The notes beneath the pieces are model-generated. The model was not told the origin of the DNA and ran no database searches. It worked only from the letters and a program-made list of their open reading frames with translations. DNA of 64,000 nt from SZUA-22 sp963751695 (GTDB lineage: Bacteria > Bacteroidota > Ignavibacteria > Ignavibacteriales > Melioribacteraceae). Of the stretch, positions 1-9,113 are shown piece by piece; the first letter of the stretch is position 1, and every line of letters begins with the position of its first letter. The translations under genes and the position numbers were made by a program. Where the stretch lies: NCBI GenBank assembly GCA_963751695.1, contig CAVVVP010000002.1:434001-498000 (forward strand), read 5' to 3'.

Positions 1-1421
1 GAAACATCACTACCCTCTCCATTGAAATTATTCGCTATCAATGAGAAAACAATAGTTCTGCCCTTTCTATCTTTAAGATAACCAGAATATGCTCTAACTC
101 CAGAAATAACGCCAGATTTTATGTGCGCATTCTTCTCAATTTCCGTTCCCCTGCCCATTGACTTAAAGAATCCAATATCGTTTGGATCACCCACAACAGC
201 AAGGGAATTAAAGAAAGAATTATAGTATTCTTTTTTAGTCATTTTCTCAAGAAGATCAGAGATCATCTTTGCTGTTACTGCATCTGATCGCGAAAGACCG
301 CAGCCATCATACATTATAAGTCCATCAGAATTAATACCATTCTGCTGTAAAAATTTCTTAACACCTTTTTCTCCACTTTCAATTGTTCCACTACCCTCAA
401 TTGCTAAACCGATCGCCTTAAATAAAATTTCTGTATATAGATTATCGCTCCTCTTATTCACTATATAGACAATATCCTTTAAAGGAGGGGAGTAAGTTTC
501 TGTAATAATTTTACTACTATCATAAGTGATTTTGTTTATAAGTTTTTGGGGATTCCCATCAACACTTATTCCCTTTTTAGATAAGGCCTGTTTCAACTTC
601 TGTACTGCAAATAAAGGTGGATCAGGGATTGAACCTTTTATTGAGAACTCATTTACTCCAGCCGGAATTGTACCTCTCAGTGTTGCATTATACTGCAGCG
701 GGGCACAATAAATATATCCGTTATCCCCAGATCCTTTCTTGCCAGTCTTCATCAAGTTTGTAAATTGTAATCCTTCAACTATTGGTTCGGTTCTTAGAAC
801 TTCTGCAGTTTCTCCAACTGTTTTGCTTGGTTTGAAATAGAGAAAATATAAGTTGTTATTTATGGTCAAAGCATTGGCACCAGCACCATAATAATTACCA
901 ATATCAATCCAGGACCAATTGTCTGGAATTGATTTTTCATCGTATAGTAGGTCATCAGCAATAATATTGCCCATAATTTTTTTTATGCCAATCTTATTGA
1001 TAGCCTGAACCCAAGATTCCATTAAGGCATCTAGAGGCAAAGAACCTTCAACTAGATCATAACCCAATGTGGGATCACCACCTCCAACAAGATAAACATT
1101 TCCATTTAAGGTTCCTTGATTATCAATAGTTCCATCAAAGTATATTCTTGTAACAAACTGGTGATCTTCTCCCAGGATATCTAAAGCAGCAGAAGAAGTT
1201 AAAAGCTTCATATTTGAAGCTGGAGCAACTGAGATACTTGAATTCTGGTCAACGATAACTTTTCCTGATTCCAAATATTTTGCATGCATAGCCCAAAGTG
1301 AGTTTTTGAAAAGTTCAGATCTCTGGTATTTTGATATTAGATTATTTAATGAAGTTAAATCTTGACCTATAGATATAGTGCAAAGTATCGATAGTAAAAG
1401 GAATAATATTTTTTTCTTCAT
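1..1421 (-). CDS. dacB: D-alanyl-D-alanine carboxypeptidase/endopeptidase, PBP4 family (S13), 3' end cut by window edge
   Basis: About 473 residues are visible; the C-terminus lies beyond position 1. The start ATG at 1421 opens with a signal peptide (residues 1-20, MKKKILFLLLSILCTISIGQ), so the enzyme is exported. Class C low-molecular-weight PBP motifs are present: SNMK (SxxK, nucleophile Ser69), DGCGLSR at 372-378 (the family usually has DGSGLSR) and KSG at 435-437 in place of KTG. PBP4 enzymes trim or cleave peptidoglycan peptides in the periplasm. It starts 5 bases after the stop of the upstream amidase, so the two wall enzymes are probably co-transcribed. The family call is firm; the gene symbol rests on family only. 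Confidence 0.88.
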   Translation of the reverse strand, partial: MKKKILFLLLSILCTISIGQDLTSLNNLISKYQRSELFKNSLWAMHAKYLESGKVIVDQNSSISVAPASNMKLLTSSAALDILGEDHQFVTRIYFDGTIDNQGTLNGNVYLVGGGDPTLGYDLVEGSLPLDALMESWVQAINKIGIKKIMGNIIADDLLYDEKSIPDNWSWIDIGNYYGAGANALTINNNLYFLYFKPSKTVGETAEVLRTEPIVEGLQFTNLMKTGKKGSGDNGYIYCAPLQYNATLRGTIPAGVNEFSIKGSIPDPPLFAVQKLKQALSKKGISVDGNPQKLINKITYDSSKIITETYSPPLKDIVYIVNKRSDNLYTEILFKAIGLAIEGSGTIESGEKGVKKFLQQNGINSDGLIMYDGCGLSRSDAVTAKMISDLLEKMTKKEYYNSFFNSLAVVGDPNDIGFFKSMGRGTEIEKNAHIKSGVISGVRAYSGYLKDRKGRTIVFSLIANNFNGEGSDV

Positions 1422-1426
1422 AAAAT

Positions 1427-4402
1427 CTATTGTCGATTTATTTGTAAATACTCAGTTATCTTTTTCATTAGTAAAATTCTTTCATCAAGACTTACAATCG
1501 ATTCAAAAGGAAATCCAATTGCGATGACCCCATATTCGCTCTTATAGCCTACGCCAGCACTGTAATAGTTTTCTGAATACCTTAAGATTGTTTCGCTTCC
1601 ATTAGCTGATCCAATTGCGTCAGGTGCTTCTACTTTGTAAATATGTTCATTAAAATCTGTATTGAATGAGAGCGAAACGTCAGAAAAGTGAACATTATTT
1701 CTAACCGACACAACCCCACCGCTTTTCACAGCATGATCAGAATCAAATTTGTATCGCAGAATATTTTCAGCAAAAGCAATATCTAAACTGTCTCTCTTTC
1801 TATATAGATCAGATCCAATATAAGCTCCACTTACAAATATATTTCCTCCATCATTTAAATAGTCTTCTATTCGATTTTGAAATGCTTTTGGAAATGCTGT
1901 AAATCTAGTCCCCCATAAAGAATCACCATATTCTTTTTGCCAATGAGTTTCCTTCTCCTCACCAAGGATAATATCAACGAAAGAAAACTTATTCATTACA
2001 TAGTTACTGTCATAAATCGACTCATCACTAGTTGAAGAAAAAGAATAACCATTCGCCTTTAATGCTTCTCCATGCTTAAAAGTAAAATTGAATGTGTTGC
2101 CAGCAATTATTTGAGTTTCCATATCAGCGTAGCTTGCACCATGTCCGGGGCGATCATCTGTTTTCCAGTCAGAGTTAGATTCAAAATCGTGCTGCATACC
2201 TACATAACCGAGATCATAATTGTATGGCACTCCTTCATCTATTGCACCTACAAATCCAGTAAATGTTTCTGATTCAATCATAGCTGGGAGAGAAATCCTA
2301 TCGAAACCATTTACAATCAATGCTTGAGGTCTATCGTTATCCATCCAGCAAACTGAAAGGATCTCTGATGGAAAACTTTCACCACCTGTATTGATTGCAG
2401 TAACTTTAAAGCTGTAAATTTCATCTGATGATAAATTGAGTATTATAGAATTGGAGTCTGCAATAATTCCATTATCGAAACCTTTATCTCCAATTCGAGT
2501 ATAGACTTTATATTTTTTTGGAACTGCTGTTGCTTCAAGGGGATCAGATTTAGACTTCCAAGAAAGTTTTACCAAACCACCACTTAATAATTCTGAACTA
2601 AAGTGAGTAACAGGCAACGGTTGCACTACATACTCAAATCCATATTGAGTTGAAATAAAACGCAACATAGCTTTATAAATTGAACGCGATACATCAAAAC
2701 GATATTGAGGGTCATTCATAAATTTGACATCAACAAAATTTTGATGAGAGAGTAGTTCAAGTAAGGTTGCTGGAACATTCGGCCTTGCCGCTTCGCTGTA
2801 CAGAGCATCCCAGAGATATCTGCGTCTCCAACTTGGATCATATTTTGTCCTTATATCTTCAACAATTTGAGTTTGTATAATATCTGCGAGATCTCGGTTT
2901 GCAAATCTAGAAACACGATTTGGAAATTCGGGAATCTCATTTACATCGTTGATACTATAAATGCCAAGGGTTCCAATAACTGTATCGTTTGTTGTAATGC
3001 CAGCATCAGTATGGAAGGCAAGCGAAACATCGATTGGTATCCCTAGTCCTTCTGCAGTTCTTTCCAGATTTGGTCCAGATGGTTCACCCACAAGATAGTT
3101 TACCCATTCCCCTCTACTCTGGTAATCATCTTTATAATCATTTGTATCACCATTAATATTGTAAACAATAGAATCGGGCATACCTGCATATTGTAAATAG
3201 TATCTAGCTCCTTCAACAAATTTTGGTCTGCCGCTGGTTGTGCCATTGCGCTCCACCAATCCCATTCCACCACCAAACCGGACTGCATCGGCTGTAATAT
3301 ATTTGCCTTCACTATTACTCTCATTAGTTAGCTTTACTTTTCCACTTGATGTGTTTTTCCCCTTTGCAAAATTAAAGGTCCCAAGATATATCCAAGTTTC
3401 ACCACCAATCTGTTGATTTATAGAAAACTCAGATATTCCCCCCGTATGATGTACGTAATAGTGGGCATCATCCACATTTTCATCTGAATGATGATAACTT
3501 ATATATACTGCATACTCGCCCTCTTCAGGAATTTCTGGGATGTAGTCGATACTTACTAAATCAGATTTTGATGAAATAGAATATTTATACGTTCCTTGTT
3601 TAAATGGATTTAGATTATCGGCATAAGGTGGCTTTCCATAGGCAAATCCAAAACCACTACCATCATACCAATCTCCAAATTCGATATAATTTCCTGAAGT
3701 AGTACTATCATTATCAACAATAACTTCGTTTTTCTGCAGAGATCTTTCTCGAGGAATGTAGACATTTGCACCAGCATTTTCCAGCATTGGAATCAGATAA
3801 GGAATTGTAAAGGCCATAGGACCTAAATCCTCTACTGTTTCAAATAATCTAGCTCTTTGCCACAACCATCTATCCTGTTCGTGGTTGTAGTACCAACCAT
3901 GACTATGCCACAGAGCCACGTTATATCCAAACAAACCGCTAGAGGGTGTGAAACCTCGTGTTACTTCAGTTACAACAGATTTTGGCCGCTTAAGTTTACT
4001 ATCAGGTATTCTAGAAAAATCATAATCAGTTACCGAAGAACGATAAAAATTAGGAATTAATTCATGAAGCTTTTTTCCCAGCGATATTATCTCTATTTCG
4101 TGATTATAATATTCTGGACCCAAAAAGGTTCGAAGTTCACTATAAATTTCTGCAATTTCATTTTCTCTAAATGGTCTGAGTGCGAATCGTTTATTGGTAT
4201 AAAAAATTAATTTATCAATTGAGCTGTCAACAATTGTGGAATCGATTTTACTGCCTGGTGGAGTGTAGAACGAGAACTTGTAATCCTCAAAAGCAGATTT
4301 AAGATCTTCAATACTGTTTTTTTCTGGAATATCTTTCTTGGTTGATGTTGTGCTGCATCCAAACATTAATAGCAACATCAAAATGGCTATGATCTTGTTC
4401 AT
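1427..4402 (-). CDS. Lipoprotein N-acetylmuramoyl-L-alanine amidase-like protein with golvesin-type, FN3 and C-terminal GATase-like regions
   Basis: 991 residues from ATG 4402. A TTG at 4414 would add four residues, but GAAGAG sits 5 bases before the ATG. A lipobox (LMFGC, Cys16) marks a lipoprotein. Amidase_3-like zinc-site signatures are split: HSHG at about 166, FHTD at about 463, and a later LLELLSHQN glutamate. Between the first two lies a region (about 235-380) resembling golvesin/xanthan-lyase carbohydrate-binding domains (YAVYISYHHS, DAHYYVHHTGG, WIYLGTFNF). A fibronectin type III domain follows at about 640-725, then about 250 residues resembling the Rossmann/GATase-like end of such proteins. 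The likely role is peptidoglycan amide hydrolysis at the envelope. The amidase assignment is by motif; the substrate is inferred. Confidence 0.75.
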   Translation of the reverse strand: MNKIIAILMLLLMFGCSTTSTKKDIPEKNSIEDLKSAFEDYKFSFYTPPGSKIDSTIVDSSIDKLIFYTNKRFALRPFRENEIAEIYSELRTFLGPEYYNHEIEIISLGKKLHELIPNFYRSSVTDYDFSRIPDSKLKRPKSVVTEVTRGFTPSSGLFGYNVALWHSHGWYYNHEQDRWLWQRARLFETVEDLGPMAFTIPYLIPMLENAGANVYIPRERSLQKNEVIVDNDSTTSGNYIEFGDWYDGSGFGFAYGKPPYADNLNPFKQGTYKYSISSKSDLVSIDYIPEIPEEGEYAVYISYHHSDENVDDAHYYVHHTGGISEFSINQQIGGETWIYLGTFNFAKGKNTSSGKVKLTNESNSEGKYITADAVRFGGGMGLVERNGTTSGRPKFVEGARYYLQYAGMPDSIVYNINGDTNDYKDDYQSRGEWVNYLVGEPSGPNLERTAEGLGIPIDVSLAFHTDAGITTNDTVIGTLGIYSINDVNEIPEFPNRVSRFANRDLADIIQTQIVEDIRTKYDPSWRRRYLWDALYSEAARPNVPATLLELLSHQNFVDVKFMNDPQYRFDVSRSIYKAMLRFISTQYGFEYVVQPLPVTHFSSELLSGGLVKLSWKSKSDPLEATAVPKKYKVYTRIGDKGFDNGIIADSNSIILNLSSDEIYSFKVTAINTGGESFPSEILSVCWMDNDRPQALIVNGFDRISLPAMIESETFTGFVGAIDEGVPYNYDLGYVGMQHDFESNSDWKTDDRPGHGASYADMETQIIAGNTFNFTFKHGEALKANGYSFSSTSDESIYDSNYVMNKFSFVDIILGEEKETHWQKEYGDSLWGTRFTAFPKAFQNRIEDYLNDGGNIFVSGAYIGSDLYRKRDSLDIAFAENILRYKFDSDHAVKSGGVVSVRNNVHFSDVSLSFNTDFNEHIYKVEAPDAIGSANGSETILRYSENYYSAGVGYKSEYGVIAIGFPFESIVSLDERILLMKKITEYLQINRQ

Positions 4403-4477
4403 ATTACTCTTCAAATAGAATATTTATAGAATGGTAATTAAGTATGCTAATATATTAACAGAATTGGATAAAAAATA

Positions 4478-5497
4478 TTAAAATCTAACTCCAACTGCCA
4501 GATAATGAACACTCTCTAATCTTCCAAAATCTTGGTAAGCATAATCAAAAAGTAATTTGAATGAATTTGATATTTTGTAATGAAATCCAACTCCCAATGT
4601 TAGCCCTTGTTCAGTATCTTTTTCAAATATTGATTTGTAACCTCCTCGAACAAACAATATTTCACTCCAGCCAAATTCTCCACCAACATTAACATATTCA
4701 GTATGATCATTCGGATGAACCGCATCTAGCCCAAGTGTAAATCTAAACATGTCACTCTTAACCAGATCTGCTGCTACACCAACTCTGAAGAGTAAAGGCA
4801 GACTAAATTCATCTAATTCTACTGATGTATTTATTAAATTACCTTGATTGCCGGCCCCAACTGATTGAACATAAAGTACATCTCTTCCAGAAAGTTTCAT
4901 CTTAGTTCCAAAATTTGAAATACTGGCGCCGATCCTAAACTCATTTAGAATATCAATTTTATATAGTGCACCAACATCCAGTGCAAATCCAGAAGCAGTC
5001 ATATGCCAGACCCCTTCTTGAATGTACTTCGCATTAAAACCCATAGAGAAATTATCAGTAAGTTCTTTTGAATAAGTAATACCCAAGGCAATTCCGCCTG
5101 CATCAAATAATTCTCCAGTTCCCTCAGGTTGATCTATAGTCCTAACCATATCTCCATCGATAATTTTTGCAACGGTCACAAATGCCCCTATGGTTCCAAA
5201 ACCATCTATATAACTTGTTAGTGCTGCAAATTCAACATTTACATCTGCTATCCAATTAGTGTGGTTGAACATTGCATTATTACTATGTTCGCTTGCAATA
5301 CCAGCAGGATTCCAATATAGAGCTGATAGATCGCTTGCTGTTGCAACAAAGGCTGTTCCCATTCCCATTGCTCTTGGTCCAACATTAATTTTTAAGAACT
5401 GTGCTGCCGTAGTACCAGATTTAGATATGTCTTGTCCAGAACTGATATATGTTATCATAAAAAATACGATAGCAAATAGTTTAAAAATTGATCTCAT
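4478..5497 (-). CDS. PorV/PorQ family outer-membrane beta-barrel protein
   Basis: 339 residues from ATG 5497, which has AGGAG 7 bases upstream. A longer frame reaching 5542 has no such site. Signal peptide MRSIFKLFAIVFFMITYISSGQ. The mature start (AAQFLKINVGPRAMGMGTAF... SALYWNPAG) is the hallmark of the PorV/UPF0164 family, FadL-like barrels used as T9SS outer-membrane components or shuttles. The C-terminus ends in alternating hydrophobic residues and a final Phe (HYLAVGVRF), as expected for a barrel. It follows a TonB receptor and a T9SS-type secreted protein, a recurrent triad in this phylum. It may serve that cargo specifically; this is inferred. Confidence 0.85.
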   Translation of the reverse strand: MRSIFKLFAIVFFMITYISSGQDISKSGTTAAQFLKINVGPRAMGMGTAFVATASDLSALYWNPAGIASEHSNNAMFNHTNWIADVNVEFAALTSYIDGFGTIGAFVTVAKIIDGDMVRTIDQPEGTGELFDAGGIALGITYSKELTDNFSMGFNAKYIQEGVWHMTASGFALDVGALYKIDILNEFRIGASISNFGTKMKLSGRDVLYVQSVGAGNQGNLINTSVELDEFSLPLLFRVGVAADLVKSDMFRFTLGLDAVHPNDHTEYVNVGGEFGWSEILFVRGGYKSIFEKDTEQGLTLGVGFHYKISNSFKLLFDYAYQDFGRLESVHYLAVGVRF

Positions 5498-5546
5498 TTT
5501 TAACTCCTGCAAAGAATGTGAAATAAATATTTCAGCATCCAAATAA

Positions 5547-7292
5547 TTATTTGATTAGAGCAAATTTCAAAATTTTGTTACCAACATCCGGTGCTTCAAT
5601 GTGAGCAATATAAACTCCGTAAGAAACACTGAAACCATCTTCATTAAGTAAATTCCAGAATTCTCTTCCATTTTCTTGAAGTACATCGTGATTGAGAGTA
5701 GCTACTGGATCACCAGCTAGGGAATAAATTCTGATAGTACATTGAGAAGGAAGATTTTCAAAATATATTCTTCTCTCTCCTCTTGATTGACCTGGTAATT
5801 TATTTGTAGGTTCCAGCTCGTTAAAACCGACATAAGGATTTGGAACCACGTAAATATTATCCATGTTTGTTGCTGCAAGACTATCACTTAACTTTGCTCC
5901 AGTAGTTTTTAACTCAAATTTATCAATACCACTAAATGGTCTGTATGTTGCGACATAAAGAACATCTCCATCTGTAGGTGGAATAGGAGTAAGCAACGTG
6001 TCTTTAGGTAAAGTAACCGTAACTCCCCAAGTTAGTTCATCTACTTGTCCTGTAGAACCAGGTTTAAATATTGCTATTTCTTCTCCAGGATCCCATTGCT
6101 GATTAGCTGGAGGTTGTTCTGCTAGAAAAGAGAAAATTCTTATGGGTATACCACTTGTAACATCTCGCACTGTATAGTTAACTGGAATTGTTTCAAGGAC
6201 ATTTGAAAACGTCAAAGCAGAATCGATATTTGAAGAAGCAAATTCGATTTCATAATCAGCTGGATAAAGCTGAGGATTGACCCCGACAGATGAAAGTCTA
6301 ACTGTGTATTCACAATTTGAATTTCCAGCAATCCAGCTTGTTTCCTCATCATTCCAAGCCAACTCTGAGTCATCTTGAACTTTTAGTCTAATTCCATTGA
6401 ATACAGGATTTGAATCTTCACCACTGAGGTAGATACTTTGGGCAACTGGATAGTATCGATAGTAAACTTTTACTGTTTCTTGGTCCTGAATTGAGCTTTG
6501 ATCCGTGCGCTTTATCAATCCTCTTTTAAAATCAATTTCATAATCGAGATCTCTTTGATAAACTTTGCCATCTAAACTTTGCACCTTAAATCCATCATCA
6601 TCAGCAAGGTTTGTATTTAATAATTGAGCAAATTTTGTTTCATAGAGCGTTGTATTCTCGGTAAGAATTGACTTATTAAGTACAGAATAATTTTTCTGAG
6701 CAATAGTTGACTGACTCGTACTCAGCGAATCAGAAAACATAAGAATATAATCTCCACCATCTTCTATAACTAGATCATTCATCATTTCAAACTCAACTGC
6801 ACCGGTTCCAATACCATCAACATGGTCAACATTATCCTGATTCACTGTTGGAGCAATATAACCACTTGATCTTGGTCCCGGAATAACTTGGACAGTATTC
6901 TTATCAAAAGTAAGTTCATTGGTAATTGGATCGACTGTAATCTTTTTGGTAGTTTCAGTAGGTGGAATTCCAACTGAATCTCCGTGATCGTATGCAACAA
7001 CAGCATAATAATATGTCTGACCATTTATAACATCGTTATCATCAACGTATGAGTGTGCAAGGCCAGAATTGTCCCCAAGATAGTAGTGTAATCCTCTACC
7101 TTGATATTGTATAGGATGATATCCTTTCCAGGGGTCTTCAACTTGACTTGTCCATTTGCCATCTTGATTCCAGTCTTCATAAGGTTCACCAGTATCATAG
7201 ATACCGTTAAAATTCATATCAATATAAGGTTCTTCTCTAAAATCTATATCCCACTTAGCACTAAAACCTTCGGAAGTTTTTAAGAGGATCAT
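5547..7292 (-). CDS. C-terminal fragment (about 580 aa) of the frameshifted secreted protein with sorting domain
   Basis: The ATG at 7292 is probably not a genuine start; the coding signal continues upstream in another frame (7282-7488). The segment contains DxNxDG-like loops (DMNFNGIYDTGE, DWNQDGKWTS), a fibronectin-type strand pattern, and a C-terminal domain that matches T9SS sorting domains in layout: PNPYVGFNE, IYSLAGDPVATL, YGVYIAHIEAP and a terminal Lys. It is followed by the PorV-family gene 49 bases later. Confidence 0.7.
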   Translation of the reverse strand: MILLKTSEGFSAKWDIDFREEPYIDMNFNGIYDTGEPYEDWNQDGKWTSQVEDPWKGYHPIQYQGRGLHYYLGDNSGLAHSYVDDNDVINGQTYYYAVVAYDHGDSVGIPPTETTKKITVDPITNELTFDKNTVQVIPGPRSSGYIAPTVNQDNVDHVDGIGTGAVEFEMMNDLVIEDGGDYILMFSDSLSTSQSTIAQKNYSVLNKSILTENTTLYETKFAQLLNTNLADDDGFKVQSLDGKVYQRDLDYEIDFKRGLIKRTDQSSIQDQETVKVYYRYYPVAQSIYLSGEDSNPVFNGIRLKVQDDSELAWNDEETSWIAGNSNCEYTVRLSSVGVNPQLYPADYEIEFASSNIDSALTFSNVLETIPVNYTVRDVTSGIPIRIFSFLAEQPPANQQWDPGEEIAIFKPGSTGQVDELTWGVTVTLPKDTLLTPIPPTDGDVLYVATYRPFSGIDKFELKTTGAKLSDSLAATNMDNIYVVPNPYVGFNELEPTNKLPGQSRGERRIYFENLPSQCTIRIYSLAGDPVATLNHDVLQENGREFWNLLNEDGFSVSYGVYIAHIEAPDVGNKILKFALIK

Positions 7293-7486
7293 TTAAAAAT
7301 CCCGAACCCTTGCCATCAGTTATTGTTTGTATATCATTAAATGCAGGGTCAGTACTTCTGTAAATCACATACCCTTCAAAATCTTTTCCTGTTATTGGAT
7401 CTACGCTTTCTTCCGCTACAGTATCCCAATAAAGTGTAACTTCCTTATCACCGGGAACTGCACTAACTGTTGGAGTGTTTGGAGGT

Positions 7487-9091
7487 TTAAAAGAATTGAT
7501 AATTTTGGTTGTAGATCGTTTGCACTGTCTCGGCACTAAGAAGCAGATCCTCAAGATCTTCACCAAGTAGAAGTGCCATCGAGATTCTTTTTGTTTCACC
7601 CGCTTTAAGTGAAATATAACCTGATCCAAAAATAAAAACTAAGTCAGTGTTTTGCTGAATTGCACCGAAGTTTCCAGGAATAGATCTGTTCCACATTGAC
7701 TCATCATCTGAAATTTTATCCTGACTCCAAGTCCAGCTATTGAAACTTGTTAACCCTATCTGATCAGATTCATCAAGATCAGTAAATTCAAAATTAGGCT
7801 CACCCGGATATAGAGCATCTAAAGAACCATCCGGAAGTTGAATTCCAGCGGTTGGAACTCCATCCCCTTCCCCTTCATCAAATGTTAGAGGAATACCATC
7901 AACACCCAGATCGTGGAAATCTACAACCCAATCTCCATCATTATCAATTCCATCTTCTTGGCTTTCATCGACCATTCCATCACCATCATCATCAAAATTG
8001 TTGATTGAATTTCCTGGACTTTCTAGAAACTTACATCCCAAATACCCTAAAGGTAAACCAAAATTCCCTTTCATATCAGGATCAAAGAAATAGACCATAC
8101 TTCTTGCATAAACTGGAATACTTGATACATCAACTGAGTCAAGCGAATATGGTGGAATGAAAAAACCATTGTCATCTTTGTTTTCAGGGTTACCTCCTCC
8201 AAGGTCAGGATCTCCATAAATACCGAAGAAAACAGAATCAAGATCTTTACCGCTTACATTAGAAATTGTATAGATAAAGAAAATCGTATTTTCTGCAAGA
8301 GCGTTACTCCACTGAAATGCTCTTCCATCCACTTGTAGTCCAAGCCCCTTTCTTGTATTATCTTCAGGGAAAGGATAATACTCAAACTCAACATTATCAC
8401 GGTCATCCATTGACCAGAATACTTCTAAATCAGAATTGCTTGCATTCTGTGAAAGGAAACCAGGCCAGACATATTTACCTAAAGCTGGATTGTACCAATT
8501 TCTTGGCCAGCTGTCAGGTTTACCGTCTTCATCAGCATCAGGGGCTGGATTTGAAGCCATATTAGGCTGATCAGGATCTGCATATCCTGGAAGAGGCTGC
8601 CATTGCCAAAGGGTGTCACCTGTTGGATTAACTTCCTGAAGCATAGGACTGGAATAATCGTTCAAACCATCTGATATAATATGAATTGTTCTTCCAGAAG
8701 TATCCACAATCTCTGCACCTACAATTGGACAAAATTGAAACACATATGAAAGATCTTTCCAAACAAAATTATTTACACCTCGAAGTAATCCAAATCCAGG
8801 TGCAATACCACCGTAGTTAAATACGTCAGTACTGATCTTGTTTCCATTCATGAAAAATGATTTCCTATCAGACTGAGAATCTACTTTTTGTAGACGATTT
8901 GCATCTTTTGGTTTTTCAACTAAATTTGAACCCGAGCTAGTAAGACCAGCACTCGAATTATCATAATACTTGTTAAGAAAATCTCTTACAGCTTGATGTT
9001 CAGCCTTCTGCTTATTAGTTACTTCTTGCGGAGTAACGGTTATTGTACAAAACAGAATTATCAGTGTAATAAGCTTATACATATCGTTCAT
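7487..9091 (-). CDS. N-terminal fragment (534 aa) of the frameshifted secreted protein
   Basis: ATG 9091 has GGAG 8 bases upstream. Signal peptide MNDMYKLITLIILFCTITVTPQ. The segment contains calcium-type loops (NNFDDDGDGMVDE, GIDNDGDWVVD) and ends prematurely at TAA 7487 directly after a T4 run. Removing one T lets the frame continue into the fibronectin-like region. It is 22 bases downstream of the TonB receptor stop region in the same transcription direction. Confidence 0.7.
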   Translation of the reverse strand: MNDMYKLITLIILFCTITVTPQEVTNKQKAEHQAVRDFLNKYYDNSSAGLTSSGSNLVEKPKDANRLQKVDSQSDRKSFFMNGNKISTDVFNYGGIAPGFGLLRGVNNFVWKDLSYVFQFCPIVGAEIVDTSGRTIHIISDGLNDYSSPMLQEVNPTGDTLWQWQPLPGYADPDQPNMASNPAPDADEDGKPDSWPRNWYNPALGKYVWPGFLSQNASNSDLEVFWSMDDRDNVEFEYYPFPEDNTRKGLGLQVDGRAFQWSNALAENTIFFIYTISNVSGKDLDSVFFGIYGDPDLGGGNPENKDDNGFFIPPYSLDSVDVSSIPVYARSMVYFFDPDMKGNFGLPLGYLGCKFLESPGNSINNFDDDGDGMVDESQEDGIDNDGDWVVDFHDLGVDGIPLTFDEGEGDGVPTAGIQLPDGSLDALYPGEPNFEFTDLDESDQIGLTSFNSWTWSQDKISDDESMWNRSIPGNFGAIQQNTDLVFIFGSGYISLKAGETKRISMALLLGEDLEDLLLSAETVQTIYNQNYQFF

Positions 9092-9113
9092 TATTAATTC
9101 TCCAAAAACCTTT

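Larger units (their letters stand above)
5547..9091 (-). pseudogene. Large secreted T9SS-type protein gene, reading frame broken by two single-base homopolymer expansions
   Basis: Three consecutive minus-strand frames join into one protein of about 1180 residues if one base is removed from each of two runs: T4 (A4 on the plus strand at 7489-7492) and A5 (T5 at 7277-7281). The corrected joins read YQFFKPPNTPTVSAVPG and NDPLKTSEGFSAKW without loss of residues. The protein has a signal peptide, EF-hand-like DxDxDG calcium loops (about residues 355-410), a fibronectin III-like stretch around the joins, and a C-terminal FlgD/T9SS-like sorting domain (YVVPNPYVGFNE, ending ILKFALIK). It lies between the TonB receptor and the PorV-family gene. 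Function unknown. Damage may be real, a sequencing error, or bypassed by slippage. Confidence 0.75.

Noticed and set aside
5547..9091. Three separate genes in the large secreted-protein region
   Set aside because: The fragments lack their own start signals and join seamlessly after removal of one base at each homopolymer.
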